The notes beneath the pieces were generated by a model. It was not told the origin of the DNA, did no database searches, and saw only the letters and a list, made by a program, of their open reading frames with translations. Both the position numbers and the translations under genes were made by a program. From assembly GCA_022410635.1 (NCBI GenBank), contig JAJVDF010000458.1:766313-830312 (forward strand): a DNA stretch of 64,000 nt. The letters are read 5' to 3'. Source of the DNA: Tretioscincus oriximinensis (Eukaryota; Chordata; Lepidosauria; Squamata; Gymnophthalmidae). Within the stretch, counting starts at the first letter, position 1. Each line of letters begins with the position of its first letter. Of this stretch, positions 12,690-24,882 are shown piece after piece.

Positions 12690-12760
12690 AAATCCTAGCA
12701 TCTTTGGGAATATGCAGAGTGAGTTGCCTTACCACTAAGGCACCACCACGTACTTTTGAG
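12690..12760 (-). mobile_element. Possible tRNA-SINE head fragment
   Basis: On minus, GTGCCTTAGTGGTAAGGC resembles the A-box region of a tRNA-derived SINE. No convincing B box follows, so confidence is low. Confidence 0.3.
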
Positions 12761-14004
12761 TCCCAAGATGTTTGTTTATTTCGAAATATTTCTGTCACTA
12801 TTTGAAAATATGGCAGATTACAAGACTATCTTCCCTCCTATAAGTGCTTCTTCCCAGTCTACTTCCTCAAGAGTAAGAGGCAGCTTCTTAAAGGTATTGA
12901 TTAACAGCGACATCTACTGGACGAAATAAGCAATTCACCCATCCCAGTATGTAGAACTTCCTTAATCACAATATTTGTACTTCAATATTTGTCTAACATA
13001 AGTGATATCACGGATTATCTATATTTATCATCTGCCTGCCTGCCCATCATATTTTGACACTCTTTTTCACAATATGCACAGTTGCATGTATATTCATAAG
13101 TAATATGCATAAATATGCATGTTTTCTATGGAGTGGACATGCTCAGCTGCTACTTCTCCATCCCAGTGATGCAAAATAACTCCTGTACACATATTCATGA
13201 CTTTGATTAAATGTATTTATTCATGTTTTTATACTGCCCTTAGGCGGTTAACAATAAAATCACAATTAACACGTTAAAAACAGCCACACATCTAAAAATA
13301 GGGAAGATTATTGTGTATGTTGTCCCCAGCGCATGAGAAGATACAGAACAACATACCTATGCAGATCCCACATCCTGTTGTGGGGAGGGGGGGTTAAGTC
13401 TAAGATCTGTGCAAGTTCAAAAGTGTATGTGTGTTTCCATTTCCACTTAATATTTAGAATGGGGCAAGTAGCATTTTTGTGAGGTTCTCCCATTCCTTTC
13501 TTCTAGAGATGTTACGAGAGAGATGGAAATTGTACTTCATGGCAATGTATTCTTCTCCCCTATCTTGTTTCTGGCTCTACATCTCCAGCTTCCATCTCTC
13601 TTTTTTCTGCTTAAATATGAGATCTCTATAGATGTATAATTCTGCATCTTTCAATATCTGGCTGTGTGAGAGGAGACAGACATTCCAGTCATGGTTTTGA
13701 GAGCTGGCATAAGGACAATGGTACTAATTTTTGTTAGGTTTGTTCTTATTTTTCTGCCTCCTGCAATGAATGGGAGGTTATCATCCACATTCCTTCTTGA
13801 TCTATACCTCCGGTCTCCGTGTCTATTTTTGTTTGTCTGTTTAAACCCAAAGTCTATGGAGATATGCATTCTGCAAACTTCAAATATGTGGGAAGGGGGT
13901 ATTATATTTCAAGGCAATTACTGCCTTCTACTTTGAATTGTACACAAAGGTTTAGTCCAAAGTTGTGGCATGGGTATCTCTTATACAGTCTTTTCTGTCA
14001 TTTA

Positions 14005-14068
14005 AGAAGATCAAGGAAGCCGCTTTGAGTCCCTCTGAAAGGTGAGAAAAGCGAGGTATAAGAACCAA
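14005..14068 (+). mobile_element. SINE 3' tail
   Basis: AAGCCGCTTTGAGTCCCTCT then GGTGAGAAAAGCGAGGTATA matches the 3' part of the SINE at 44697-44995 almost word for word. The TTC-type tail runs straight into the long array that follows. Confidence 0.7.
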
Positions 14069-14428
14069 GTTCTTCTTGTTGTTGTTGTTCTTCTTGTTGT
14101 TGTTATTCTTGTTCTTCTTGTTCTTCTTCTTGTTGTTCTTGTTCTTCTTGTTCTTCTTGTTGTTGTTGTTGTTNTTCTTCTTGTTGTTGTTCTTGTTCTT
14201 GTTGTTCTTCTTCTTGTTGTTCTTGTTGTTCTTGTTCTTCTTCTTGTTCTTCTTCTTGTTGTTCTTCTTGTTGTTCTTCTTCTTGGTCTTGTTGTTCTTC
14301 TTCTTGTTCTTCTTGCTCTTCTTGTTCTTGTTCTTGTTCTTGTTCTTCTTCTTGTTGTTGTTCTTGTTCTTCTTCTTCTTGTTCTTCTTCTCCTTGTTCT
14401 TCTTCTTGTTCTTGTTCTTCTTCTTCTG
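14069..14428. repeat. (TTC/TTG)n trinucleotide array, about 360 bp
   Basis: Uninterrupted mix of TTC and TTG triplets, with one n at 14174 and rare variants (TTGGTC, TTGCTC). It directly extends a SINE tail. Open frames through it encode only low-complexity Leu/Val/Phe or Arg/Thr strings and are not genes. The purine-rich minus strand has GAA-type character. Confidence 0.95.
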
Positions 14429-15034
14429 TGCAGTTTCCAGAATATAGAATAATCTTCCTTGAAATATATACCAGGCCTCCTCACTGATGAGCTTTTGACA
14501 TCTGATATAAACATTCTTATTAACTAAGTATTTGACAACCCTCTCTCTGTGTATATGTTTTTTTTTCTTTTTAATATTGGTATTTTTATTTTTTGCTGTG
14601 TTTTTGTTTTTATTATCAGCCTTAGTAAGTAATACAGAGCTTTGTTACTATACTGGATGTAATAAAGACACATCCAGTATAGAACGGACTTACAGCTGCA
14701 TCAAAGAATACATCTGTTAATTATATTCTGCTTTTCTTACCCAGTGGAAAGTCAAACCAGTAAATACAATCTGCACAAAAGATTACATTTATAAGGAGGA
14801 GCACCAATACAGCAACAGGAGACTACTAAAACCATCCTGGCTTATGTTCAAAAGATGGCATGTGATTAATAGAGACTGTGTGCACAACAGAACAGATGGG
14901 GATCAAGTCCACACTGACTCTCCGATTTATCTTTCCTATCTTTAATATTAGTATTTCACATTATTTCTATTATTAATAAAATGTGTGTCAATGACTCCAA
15001 CATTCTGAGGTCTGCTAGCCAATGACAGGTCTCC

Positions 15035-15440
15035 CGTATGCCCAGGGAGGAAGGCAGGGCCATCCGAGAGAACTGTAATAGTCAACTGATGGCACCGCAG
15101 GCCTAGAGCCACCCAGGAGAAGCTGCACATGCGGAGAGCGACAAGATGGCCACTGAGCACAGCCAGGTCATGTTTCTTCAACTGGCGACTGGCTAGACTT
15201 CACCATAATCTGCTGTTGCTGCACTACAGCCAACTGTTCATAGGAGGAAGAATGGATTGAATCGTAGTACGCAAGTCCGTGTGCCACGCAGCACCACCAC
15301 CCCCAAGCTCGGACTTGCCCCAGTTGCCCAGGGAGGCAGATTATGTCATCTGAGAGAGGTGCAGCATTGGCTGCTGAGTGCAGCCACATCATACTTCTTT
15401 GCTCAGCGATCAGCCAGACCTTATCACTATTTTTTAATAT
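15035..15440. repeat. Two diverged tandem repeat units
   Basis: Blocks recur in the same order: GCCCAGGGAGG (15038 and 15327), a CCGAGAGAA / CTGAGAGAG block, CACTGAGCACAGCC / GCTGAGTGCAGCC, and CTGGCTAGACTTCACC / CAGCCAGACCTTATCAC. This is an old, partly deleted tandem duplication of unknown origin. Confidence 0.5.
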
Positions 15441-16103
15441 TTAACTGCCATGGGATTCATATCTAGGGCAGTATATAAAATAAAACATAATGAATTGGTG
15501 ATTGTGCACAGATGCAAGGCACAAAAATTCTATAGAAAGCCAGGAAAAGCAATTTCTGCCATATCTCTTAACCTTGGAAGACAAGAATCAGTATTACACT
15601 TAAAGACCACATGAACCAAAGTCACAGAATAGTCTTCAGATTAAAAAAAAATTAGGAATAAAGTGAATAAGCACATACTTAAAATAAATTCAAAAATCCT
15701 AAAGGAATGCTTGGAGCAGGGCCAGTACAAGTTACAGGCAGGAGAGTTACAACCCCCGTCTTCCAGGTTCAACGTTCTTTACTTCATTTGAAAAACTTTC
15801 TCCATAAGCAATATATTTCAACATTTCTGGCGCACACTCCCATAATTTTTGGAGGCAAAGTCATAGATGAGGTAATTTTGTCCATTTGAGGATGCTCGTC
15901 ACATAATATCATTTATTTTCAAGAGAGAATTTGATTTGATCACTTAAGTAATAATTCTGAAATTATTTATCAAACAGTATTTTTGTACTGCCAACACAAA
16001 CAAATAATTTTTGGGGAGGAATCTTATGTAACCCTAACCCAGTTATTTCAGTCATTGTAGAGAAAAAGTTTACAAAGCAAAAATAAATAAATCCATCAGT
16101 CTT

Positions 16104-16283
16104 TAGGCTGACCAGATGTTCCCTTTTGGGGTGGTGTTGGGTGCCTCCTGTTTTTTGCTGAGGAAAAAATAATATATTTTTTAAAAAACAAATCTTTTTT
16201 TGAAAAAAAAATCCTCAGCAAAAACTGGGAGGCACCACAAAACTGGGTTTCCATCCCCCAAAAGGGGTCATTTGGTCAGCCTA
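16104..16283. mobile_element. Palindromic MITE, GGCTGACCAGA family, copy 3
   Basis: Starts TAGGCTGACCAGATGTTCCC and ends GGTCATTTGGTCAGCCTA. The arms and A/T-rich centre are as in the other copies, and TA at each boundary suits a TA target duplication. Confidence 0.85.
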
Positions 16284-17004
16284 CTTGTGATCACTGTTGC
16301 TTTCACACATCAACTGTTCATTTCAATACTTACATATGCAATAATATTAAAGATTTATAAATGCAAAATAATTATGACTCATTCATATCAAACTACTACC
16401 ATCTAGAGATAGTGCAAAGGTTCTGCCAAACACTCCAAGATCACAACTTTGACAATGCAGAAATTTTGGGGTGTTTTCAAGGTTGATACACAATGACAAC
16501 AAACTGCAGAGTGATTTGTAGAAGCAAAGCGTTGTGTGCAGTTAGGACACATTCCTGTGGTCAATAAAAGAGAATTGCATACTTTTGTGGCCTTTACATA
16601 ATAATAGTATGAGCGAACCTTCTCACGCTGCCTGACTCTCTTCAGCCAAGTCATAAAAGTAGTGAATTCTGTGTTGCTGTATGCCATAAGAAATGCTGAT
16701 AGGAACAGTTACCCCAGCAATGACATTCATCAACCCTGCATGTTTTAAACAGCAAATAGTATTACGTTAAGCACGTGTTCCACTGAGTCATTTCTGGTTG
16801 ACCAAAAAATGTATCAAGAGGGGAAAAACCTCTGCAATAACTGCTTGCTAAACAGCTTAAACTGATTGCTTGTATAGGACGCAGCCCCTAAATGAAGAAA
16901 TGAAACCAATGTACTGTAATTTCTTCAAGAACATATACAACTTTGGGAGGAAGAAGGCTTAAACATTCTTCACTAGTATTGAACACACAAAGGATGCATC
17001 CAGG

Positions 17005-17234
17005 TAGGCTGACCAGATGACCCCTTTTGGGAGGGGGTTTTGAAAACCTGTTTTTGGGGTGCCTCCTGTTTTTTTTTTCGGAGGAAAAAATTTTTTTTTT
17101 CAAAAAAAATCCTTTTTTGAAAAAGAATTTCCTCAGAAAAAACTGGGAGGCACCCCAAAACCAGGTTTTCAACCCCCCACCCCAAAACCAGGTTTTCAAC
17201 CCCCCACCCCAAAAGGAGTCATCTGGTCAGCCTA
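17005..17234. mobile_element. Palindromic MITE, GGCTGACCAGA family, copy 4
   Basis: Starts TAGGCTGACCAGATGACCCC and ends CATCTGGTCAGCCTA. The right arm carries an extra tandem copy of a unit of about 28 bp (CACCCCAAAACCAGG, twice within 17150-17214), making this copy longer than its relatives. Confidence 0.9.
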
Positions 17235-17264
17235 TGTAACTGCCTTATTTTGACACTATTTTTA

Positions 17265-17379
17265 AATAGTCATCTCTATCCCTACTTTTAATATTGTTTT
17301 ATCCTTTTTTAATTTTTGTATTGATGTTTTACTGTTTTTGCCGCCCTGAGACCTTCGGGTATAGGGCGGGGTATAAGTA

Positions 17380-17410
<31 letters not shown>

Positions 17411-17413
17411 ATC
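17265..17413 (+). mobile_element. LINE/SINE 3' tail with (AAAT)n end
   Basis: GCCGCCCTGAGACCTTCGGG, then TATAGGGCGGGGTATAAGTA and an (AAAT)n tail. The same 3' module occurs at 19540-19615 and 21985-22078. It resembles the 3' tails of reptile L2/CR1-type LINEs and the SINEs that use them. Confidence 0.6.
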
Positions 17414-19539
17414 TTAATAAAAGACTTGCATGATCGTTACTGGCATCTTACAAGTTCAAAGAGTTGCCTTTCCCCCCCATGAGTCTGCCTACATAGCATA
17501 GAGATCCTTGCAATAAATCATAGTTCTCTATTTCTTCTGGCATTGGCTGCTCGGTCCTCTTAGTGTGAGGAGAAGAAAGTATTTTTTNAAAAAAACCTTA
17601 GTCATAGTGATTTTAAACATGTCTCTCTGCATAGATTTTTTTTGCCATCCGTGTTGTTTTTTTCCTGAGAAAAATGCAGCTGGTTTAGGCTGATCATGTC
17701 AACTCTGGCACAGCAGATCATTACATTGTGGAAGCTATGAGAATTCTTGCACATATAAGGATTTCCCTCACCACATAATGTATGAGGAAGATGCATCCTC
17801 ATACACTAAAATGTACCAGAATTTCTCCCTTGCTGGATTCTTTCCGCCATCCCCCACTGGGCCTCGCTAGGGCTGGCCGATGGGCACAGGAATTTGTACA
17901 AGGACTCTGTTTTGAGTTGTTGCCATAGCTATGGTTGCAAAAGAGCTAGCTAGAACAAAGTGTAATTACAGCCTTTCCTAGCACTACCACAGTTGGAAAG
18001 CCTTGTTATCACCATATGATAGAGTAAGAAAATTAAGGTGTGGATACAACCTGATTTACGTTGGATTACACACGCTTACTGCTCATAGAATCGGAGAGTC
18101 TGCCACAATTTTGTCACTATGCTTCAGACAGAAAAAAGTTACCAATATTTTTTATTATGCCCTTCAGTTAGAACCTCTCTGAAGTAAAATGTCATTTTAA
18201 AAGATGTGATGTTCAGTGACAAAGAGAAAGATGAAGATGATACACAATATGACAACATCCTTTTCATGGGATTTTTATTTGGGACCTGCTTCAGTCTGCA
18301 CTACCAGACAAGCTCTTATTCAAGCTATTTCCCAGAATAAAGGCCATTAGTGTCCCATATTTTCAATTGTATGGCTGCTGGGAAAGAAGGAATTACTTGA
18401 AAACAAGGAAATGCAAAGAGTAATAAAAATTACAGCACTTCCATTGGTGTTCTTGTCAGCAGCATTTCTCTGGTGACAATTTTTCTGCCTTAACATACTT
18501 AGGGCTGGCTGAGTTGTCAACTGATACTTTCACTGTTGTGGCAAATGCTGAAAGCAAGGAGAGATTATGTTGCTGCTTCCTTCTATAATTTATTGTATAT
18601 TCCATCCCAGCTTCACTGAAACAATACAATCAGAACTAAAAACCTTTTACTTTGTTATGGTGCCTTTGTCTACAATGAGGTTATAGTATCCATGCAAAAC
18701 TGTGACCTATTCGCTGACAGAAGACAGAAGGAGAGTGTAATGTCTGTGCAGGCACCAGTTTCTCCTCCTGCTATGAGTTCCTAAGCATCATTATGACATT
18801 TTAGTGGCAGATATTTTAAGCGCTGTCAGATATTGTCTCCCTCTCTTGCAATGTCAGCCTGCTCCTACCATTGCCACCATGCAAAGAGATCTATTGGTCA
18901 TTTTGGCTATATTTTGTGTTGTAGAACACAGGAAATAGTCTATGAGACCCTTTGTGCTTGATAACCTCCTTTGCCCTGTCATTATATTCAAAGGTAGATA
19001 TTCCAGTTGAAATAAAAACACGGTACACCCTGGCTTTGATGACAACATTGGGAGAGTCAGCCACAACTCATGTTGAGAGTGGGGAACACTACCTTCCTCT
19101 CCCTCAATATGTAAACTCTGGGTGCACAAGATGTTTACTTACCTGGTTCTTGATCTGATGTTTCATCATCTTTGCTGCCCAGCCATATAGTTTAATGGAG
19201 ATTTCACTAGGCATCCAGAAAAGATCTGCAATTGAAGAGGAATCTCTTATTGCAGATCTTTTCCAACTGTAGGGCAACTTAAGTTGCTTGCAGCCCTGCT
19301 GACTGTCGCAGTGTTGTGAGAAGACGAACACTATGAGAAGCCAGCCAAATGGGCTGCAGGATCACAACTTGCTGGGCATGTGCAGTTCCATCTCCTTGGT
19401 GCTTCTCGTCAGCCTTGTGCCAGCTCCTTGCGGATTTATAGATAAGTATATCTCCTGTTTTTTAGCAAAATCTACAGTTCCCTGGTGGTGTGTACTGGGC
19501 CTTTGTTTTTTTTTTAGATTGTTGTATTTTTAACTTGCT

Positions 19540-19616
19540 ATATTGTAATGTTTTATCATTTTAATTGTGATCTGCCCTGAGACCTTTGGATATAGGGCAG
19601 AATATAAATGTAAATC
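19540..19616 (+). mobile_element. LINE/SINE 3' tail, second copy
   Basis: TGCCCTGAGACCTTTGGATA then TAGGGCAGAATATAAATGTA; see the entry at 17265. Upstream is T-rich sequence of the same kind. Confidence 0.55.
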
Positions 19617-20067
19617 CTGATATATAAAAGGCAAAGCATTACTGCTTTGCCTATGGGGTTCCATAGCAACAGTGATGACAAACTCATCGTCACTGAGCTG
19701 AAACCTGTTTGGCCAGGGATTGTCCTGAACTGGACCATGCGAGTGGCTGTCATTACACCAGCGCTCACAAGGTCGAGTCCAAGGTTGACCCCTTGTCATG
19801 CTCGGGAGAGGCCACTGCTATAGACGCAGCATCTGCCAATCCCAAACAGTTTAGTTGGTAGCGGCCAACAAGCTGCTACCACACTAAATACATCTCCCCC
19901 ATACTGCACTGCCAAATCGTGTGTCTGATAGCACGGTAAGGCATTTCCAGAAGAGCAGAGATAACAGAGATGATAATCATAACCAGTGTCATTGTCCTGG
20001 CTGCCTTGCTGAGTGCAGTGTGGGGGAGATTCTCATTTTGGGTAAATTTCCTTTGTGAAAATTGAAG

Positions 20068-20292
20068 TTCATGGACACCGAGGGTATAAATAGCTACTAG
20101 GATGGATGTCTTGATACTGCCTCCGAGATGGAGCAACAGGCAGTATTCCTGAAATGCCATTTGCAGGGCGTCGAGAACAGTTGAAGATGTTGTCTTCTTC
20201 AAGTGCAATTGGTGGACCTCTGTGTGAGACAGAATTCTGGACTAGATAGGCTCCGGCCTGTTTCAGCATGGCTCCTCTTATGTTCTTATATA
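20068..20292 (+). mobile_element. CR1-like LINE, 3' end
   Basis: Matches the 3' region at 3735-3975: GGATGGATGTCTTGATACTG, GGAGCAACAGGCAGTATTCC, TCTGGACTAGATAGG, and the end CTCTTATGTTCTTATA. A hAT element is inserted just beyond its end. Confidence 0.75.
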
Positions 20293-20300
20293 GTGGTAAC

Positions 20301-21004
20301 CAGTGCTTTTTTTCCAGAACAAAAGGTGCCGGAACTAACACCGGCGGCAGCGGGGGGCGGGGGGGCGGGCCACGCCCCCCTCACCGGCGGCCCCCCTCGC
20401 CGGCGGCCAAATCAGCAGTACCGACACCTTTTATTTAGGCGGGGGGGTGGGGGGGCGGGAATAATAATAATAGCAATAATAACAGGAATAATAATAGCAA
20501 TGATAGTAATAACAATAATGAACTCGATGGGGTTCCATTTCTTCCTTCCCTCCCTCCCCCCAACGCTCCACTGTGCCTCCCATGATCCCTAGCATTATTT
20601 TATTTAGGCGGCACCTTTTATTTANNNNNNNNNNNNNNNNNNNNNNNNNNNNNNNNNNNNNNNNNNNNNNNNNNNNNNNNNNNNNNNNNNNNNNNNNNNN
20701 NNNNNNNNNNNNNNNNNNNNNNNNNNNNNNNNNNNNNNNNNNNNNNNNNNNNNNNNNNNNNNNNNNNNNNNNNNNNNNNNNNNNNNNNNNNNNNNNNNNN
20801 NNNNNNNNNNNNNNNNNNNNNNNNNNNNNNNNNNNNNNNNNNNNNNNNNNNNNNNNNNNNNNNNNNNNNNNNNNNNNNNNNNNNNNNNNNNNNNNNNNNN
20901 NNNNNNNNNNNNNNNNNNNNNNNNNNNNNNNNNNNNNNNNNNNNNNNNNNNNNNNNNNNNGCCGGAACTGTGTTAAGGCGCGTTCCGTCACCAAAAAAGC
21001 CCTG
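20301..21004. mobile_element. Non-autonomous hAT element with 8-bp duplication and internal gap
   Basis: GTGGTAAC stands on both sides (20293-20300 and 21005-21012), and the element begins CAGTGCTTTTTTTCCAGAAC and ends ACCAAAAAAGCCCTG; 8-bp duplications and CAG...CTG ends define hAT elements. Between them are GC-rich DNA, an AAT/AAC-rich stretch and a run of n from 20625 to 20960. No transposase is visible. A relative in the opposite orientation lies at 42533-42965. Confidence 0.85.
20625..20960. other. Assembly gap
   Basis: 336 unresolved bases inside the hAT element. Confidence 0.99.
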
Positions 21005-21104
21005 GTGGTAACCCTCTCTTTATCTATTCCTAGAGTGGATGGCAGCTCTGGGAATAGACGAAACATTTCTGCTCCCAGGGATGACAGCAGAAGGAGCAGA
21101 GTGG

Positions 21105-21295
21105 AGATGGGAGGAAGCAAGAACAAGATGAAGAAGAGGAAGAAGATGAGGATGTACTAGAAGGTAAAATGGGCCCTGGGGGGCAGGGAGGGAGACACAG
21201 AGAGAGGAAGAAACAAAGAAAGAGGGAGAGAAGGTGGGGTAAAAAGTGAGGAGAGGGGCAAGGAGAAAGAGGGGCAGGGGGAAGGGAGGGGTGAA
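21105..21295. repeat. Purine-rich tract (GA/GGA)
   Basis: Low-complexity A/G-rich stretch with GAAGAAGAGG and GGGAGG runs. Confidence 0.75.
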
Positions 21296-21677
21296 CCTTT
21301 TCTACCCTGCAATGCTTTGCGGGCTTGCAGCTAGTAATAAAATAAAAATCAGGAGGTTCCTGTTCCTAAATCAACAATGTTCTAACCTTTGAACTCAGGG
21401 AATCCTAGTTTTAAAGACTCAAAGTCAATTCTCAATCTGAATGAGACAAGTGCACACAGACAGCACATCTCAAAATTAAGGAATATTGTTACTAAAATAG
21501 CACTACCCTGGGCTGTGAATGGGAGAGGCAATTTTGTTGTAGCACTTCCCTTTGCTTCTGTTGATTTAACTTGCCTGCTTCTTCTCAGCTATATATTCCA
21601 CAATATTATGAGTATTATCCTTGGGATATATACGTTAAACATATATATGTATGTATATATGTAAATTGATTCTGAAT

Positions 21678-21877
21678 TAGGCTGACCAGATGATCCCTTG
21701 TTTGGGGGTTAAAAACCTGGTTTTGGGGTGCCTCCCAGTTTTTTCTGAAAAATTTTGTTTCAAAAAAAGATTTTTTTTCAATTTTTTTGTTTTTTTTTTA
21801 ATTATTTTTTGCTCAGAAAAAGGCACCCCCAAAATGAGTTTTCAACCCCCCTCAAAAAGGAGTCATCTAGTCAGCCA
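21678..21877. mobile_element. Palindromic MITE, GGCTGACCAGA family, copy 5
   Basis: Starts TAGGCTGACCAGATGATCCC and ends GAGTCATCTAGTCAGCC. The centre is a T-rich run, and the arms are as in the other copies. Confidence 0.85.
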
Positions 21878-21984
21878 ATTCTGAATGAATGATTGTAAGC
21901 ACCATTATTATTTGATAGTAATAAACACTTTAAAACAGTAGCAAAACAGTATCTTTACACCTTCAGATATTGTTTTGCTACTGT

Positions 21985-22078
21985 TTTAAAAAGTTAGTTT
22001 TGTATTGTCATTTTTACTGTTGGCCACTCTGAGACCTTCAGGAGTGGGGCGGGGTATAAGTATAAATAAATAAATAAG
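21985..22078 (+). mobile_element. LINE/SINE 3' tail, third copy
   Basis: CACTCTGAGACCTTCAGGAG, GGGGCGGGGTATAAGTATAA and an (AAAT)n tail, as at 17265. Confidence 0.6.
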
Positions 22079-22899
22079 CCTATTCTTAGAAAATAATTCA
22101 CAATTATATTGTTTTTATTCGAATCTATATTTCTCTCCCTTTTACTTTTTTTTTTAGTAAACTGAATATTTTTAAACAGAAACTGTTCTTCATTAACCAA
22201 CATTGGGCTGATAGCTTTTCTTAACAATAAATATTGTGTTCAGCCATCCAAGATAGATTCCTTTGGGGAGACACACTAAGGTGATGCGAGGGGTTCAGAT
22301 AATTCCAAATCCAGTTCAGACTGCTGTGGTCATGCCACTGCTACAAACAGAGTCAAGGAACTGATGCCACAGTGTGGACTGCTGTCACCATGGCCAAAAT
22401 GGTATCAGTTGCCAATAGTCTCTTGCCTAGTAGATGTGGCTGCAGACATTAAACAAGAGGACTGCAATGAGCTATTTCTTTAAACCTTTTAAGGATCCTA
22501 TTAGTTTTACAAGCAGCCTCTGCCTATATATCTTTAAAGGGGATAATTTTAGTTTTGCATTATCAATATGTCTCAGAGTCTGCTCCATATGCTTTTTTTG
22601 TAACTTATTTGCTCAGTTGGCATCCAAGAGACTATTAAATGGTGTTTTGGGTGCTTCGTGGCCTGCCCAGCTCAGCTACAGAATGAATGTTCTGACTACC
22701 AAAGTTGTCAGCAAGACTGTTGGGCCAGTCTGGCACTGCTGCTGGGTATCAGCAGCAAAATAATGCCTAGTATGGCTTACTAGATCATGAGATATTTTCC
22801 TAAGTCACTTTAATTCCGTAAACTACAGCTCATTTGTGGACAAATATTTCACTTCAGTTTTTCTACTTCATTTCTAATCTCACTTCCTGAAAACAAGCA

Positions 22900-24882
22900 T
22901 GACTGAGAACGAGACATAGTTTTCAGTAGTTATGCTAAGGTTTGCGTTCTAGGCTTTTTTTACTGTATAGACTGAGAACTTTAAAATGTTTCCTGCTCCT
23001 CGTGCATGTTACACACATGTATGTCTCACAATGGATCATCCACTTCATGTATAAAATATATTTATTTTTCACTTTGCATTGGCATGCTTATACACAACAG
23101 TATACGCATTTAGCGTAATAGTATTTGTGGTGTCCTGTTGCTTCCTCTTAATGTGCTGACACCACTATGCCTGAAATGAGAAAGGATGGTGGATCCTAGA
23201 TGGCTTTCTCTCTAGTGATCTGCATTAAGCATCAGCTTCTAAGACTTGGAGGAGTTATAGTACCCAGAGTTATAGACTCCCAGGAGACGATTTATGTGTG
23301 TTTTTGGCAATGCAGAGACCAATGATCTGAGTAAGGTCATTTCCCACTTGAATGCATCAAAGCAGCAGATAATACATATAAAAGCTTATTTGTTTCTTGC
23401 TTTGGATAGATTTCACTTTTCTAACACAGGGTTCTAGTATAAAATGTCATTATACAAAACTCTGGAATTACTAACAAATAGATAATATTTTAATTGCATA
23501 GTTAAATAAGACATTAAAAACATTTTTGCATAGAATTGAGAACAATTGCAGCTATGATATGTTTCATTTAAGAGAAACAGTCACTACCAAAAATGGCCAT
23601 GAGCAAGTTTTAGTTGAAATGTAGTAGCCAATATGGCTTTTACTCATCAACTCAGGCACAATGTTTTTTTTAAAAAAAATGTTATAAATATTTCAGTTCA
23701 GACACCATAAATACATTCTAAGAACTGTTTCTCCAGAATACAAAAAAAGTGTTAAAAACCATCGCTAATAAACAGAAGTTGAAAAATACAAATATTGCTT
23801 GCAGTTGTCATATAGTGACAATGTAAAAGTCAGATCAGCATGTTCTTGTCATTGTATAAGTACTCTGAACAAATAAAACTTTACAAGATTAAAGCAAAAG
23901 CCAGATAAAAATTTAGCCCACTTTTACCATATAGAAGAATGTCAAGAGTCTTAAGAACTTCAAATATTATTGAACTTTAAATCTCATTGTAGAACAGAAG
24001 TTAACTTTAAACCAACTTTTATTGATAGATTGGAGTCATAGAGCTTTCCAACTTGCCAATATTCTGATTGAATGTGAGACTTAGTAGATCTCTGAGTCCT
24101 TCTCTTCCTTATTCTGGTACAGACTAGAGAGGCCACACACCCCTACTAGACTTCTCCCTTCGCAATGGGAAAAGTGTGGCCTGGTCTAAGCAGCTAAAAT
24201 GTAATACTGGTAAAACTTCTTTAAAAATATACTAGTTGTCCAAGAACCATTGAACAGGAAACTATATCTCCTTGTTTCAGTTAACAAGACCTGTTTTGTG
24301 TGCACCAACATGAACCACGAAAACGGGTCACTTTGGAGGTGAGAAGCCCTTGCAGTGGACTCTGAAGTTCACAAATGCTTCAGAAATCTGAAGGAAAGGA
24401 ATTATGGATGCCTTGATCAGAGATAACTGGAGCTGTCCACTCCACTGGCAGTAGTCTAACATATCTGTCTCTCTTGATATAGAGAGGGGACAAAAATTGG
24501 AAACCCAACAAGAGCAAGTCCAGTCTCTAAATCCTTATATTTTACATATGAACTCAGTTAACCAAATTGATGTATGAGACAGGCCTATTTGCCATAAGGA
24601 AACGTCTGTAGGAATATTCTTTTCCCAGTCTCTTTTAAGGGGAAATGACATTTCAGCACTGCTCTTGAAACTAATGGCAACCATGGGAATGCAAATGTTT
24701 TAAAGCAGAATTGCCTTCACAATTGTTTGTCTTCACAACTCTTTGGTTCCAGCTAACAAAGACAGTGAATTTGTTAATAGCTCCTGATTGGATAAAGAAA
24801 CAGAGGCAAATCATCATCTAAAATAAGTTATAAGATACACATTATTTACAGACACAGCAGCAATGAAAGAACAACTGTGTTG
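22900..24882 (-). other. SLC35G1: Downstream region of SLC35G1, probable 3' UTR at least in part
   Basis: No repeat is recognised directly after the stop codon, so part of this is likely 3' UTR. An AATAAA on minus (plus TTTATT) at 24018-24023, about 860 bases past the stop, and another at 23061-23066 are candidate polyadenylation signals. Which one is used cannot be told from sequence alone. Confidence 0.4.

Noticed and set aside
14011..14514. Open frames of 120-170 codons across the TTC/TTG array
   Set aside because: Pure trinucleotide repeat giving Leu/Val/Phe or Arg/Thr strings; not coding.
21045..21165. Exon-like block flanked by CCTAG and AGGTAAAA at about 21032-21165
   Set aside because: Each reading frame meets a stop or gives a low-complexity Lys/Arg/Glu string, there is no homology that I recognise, and it grades into a purine tract.
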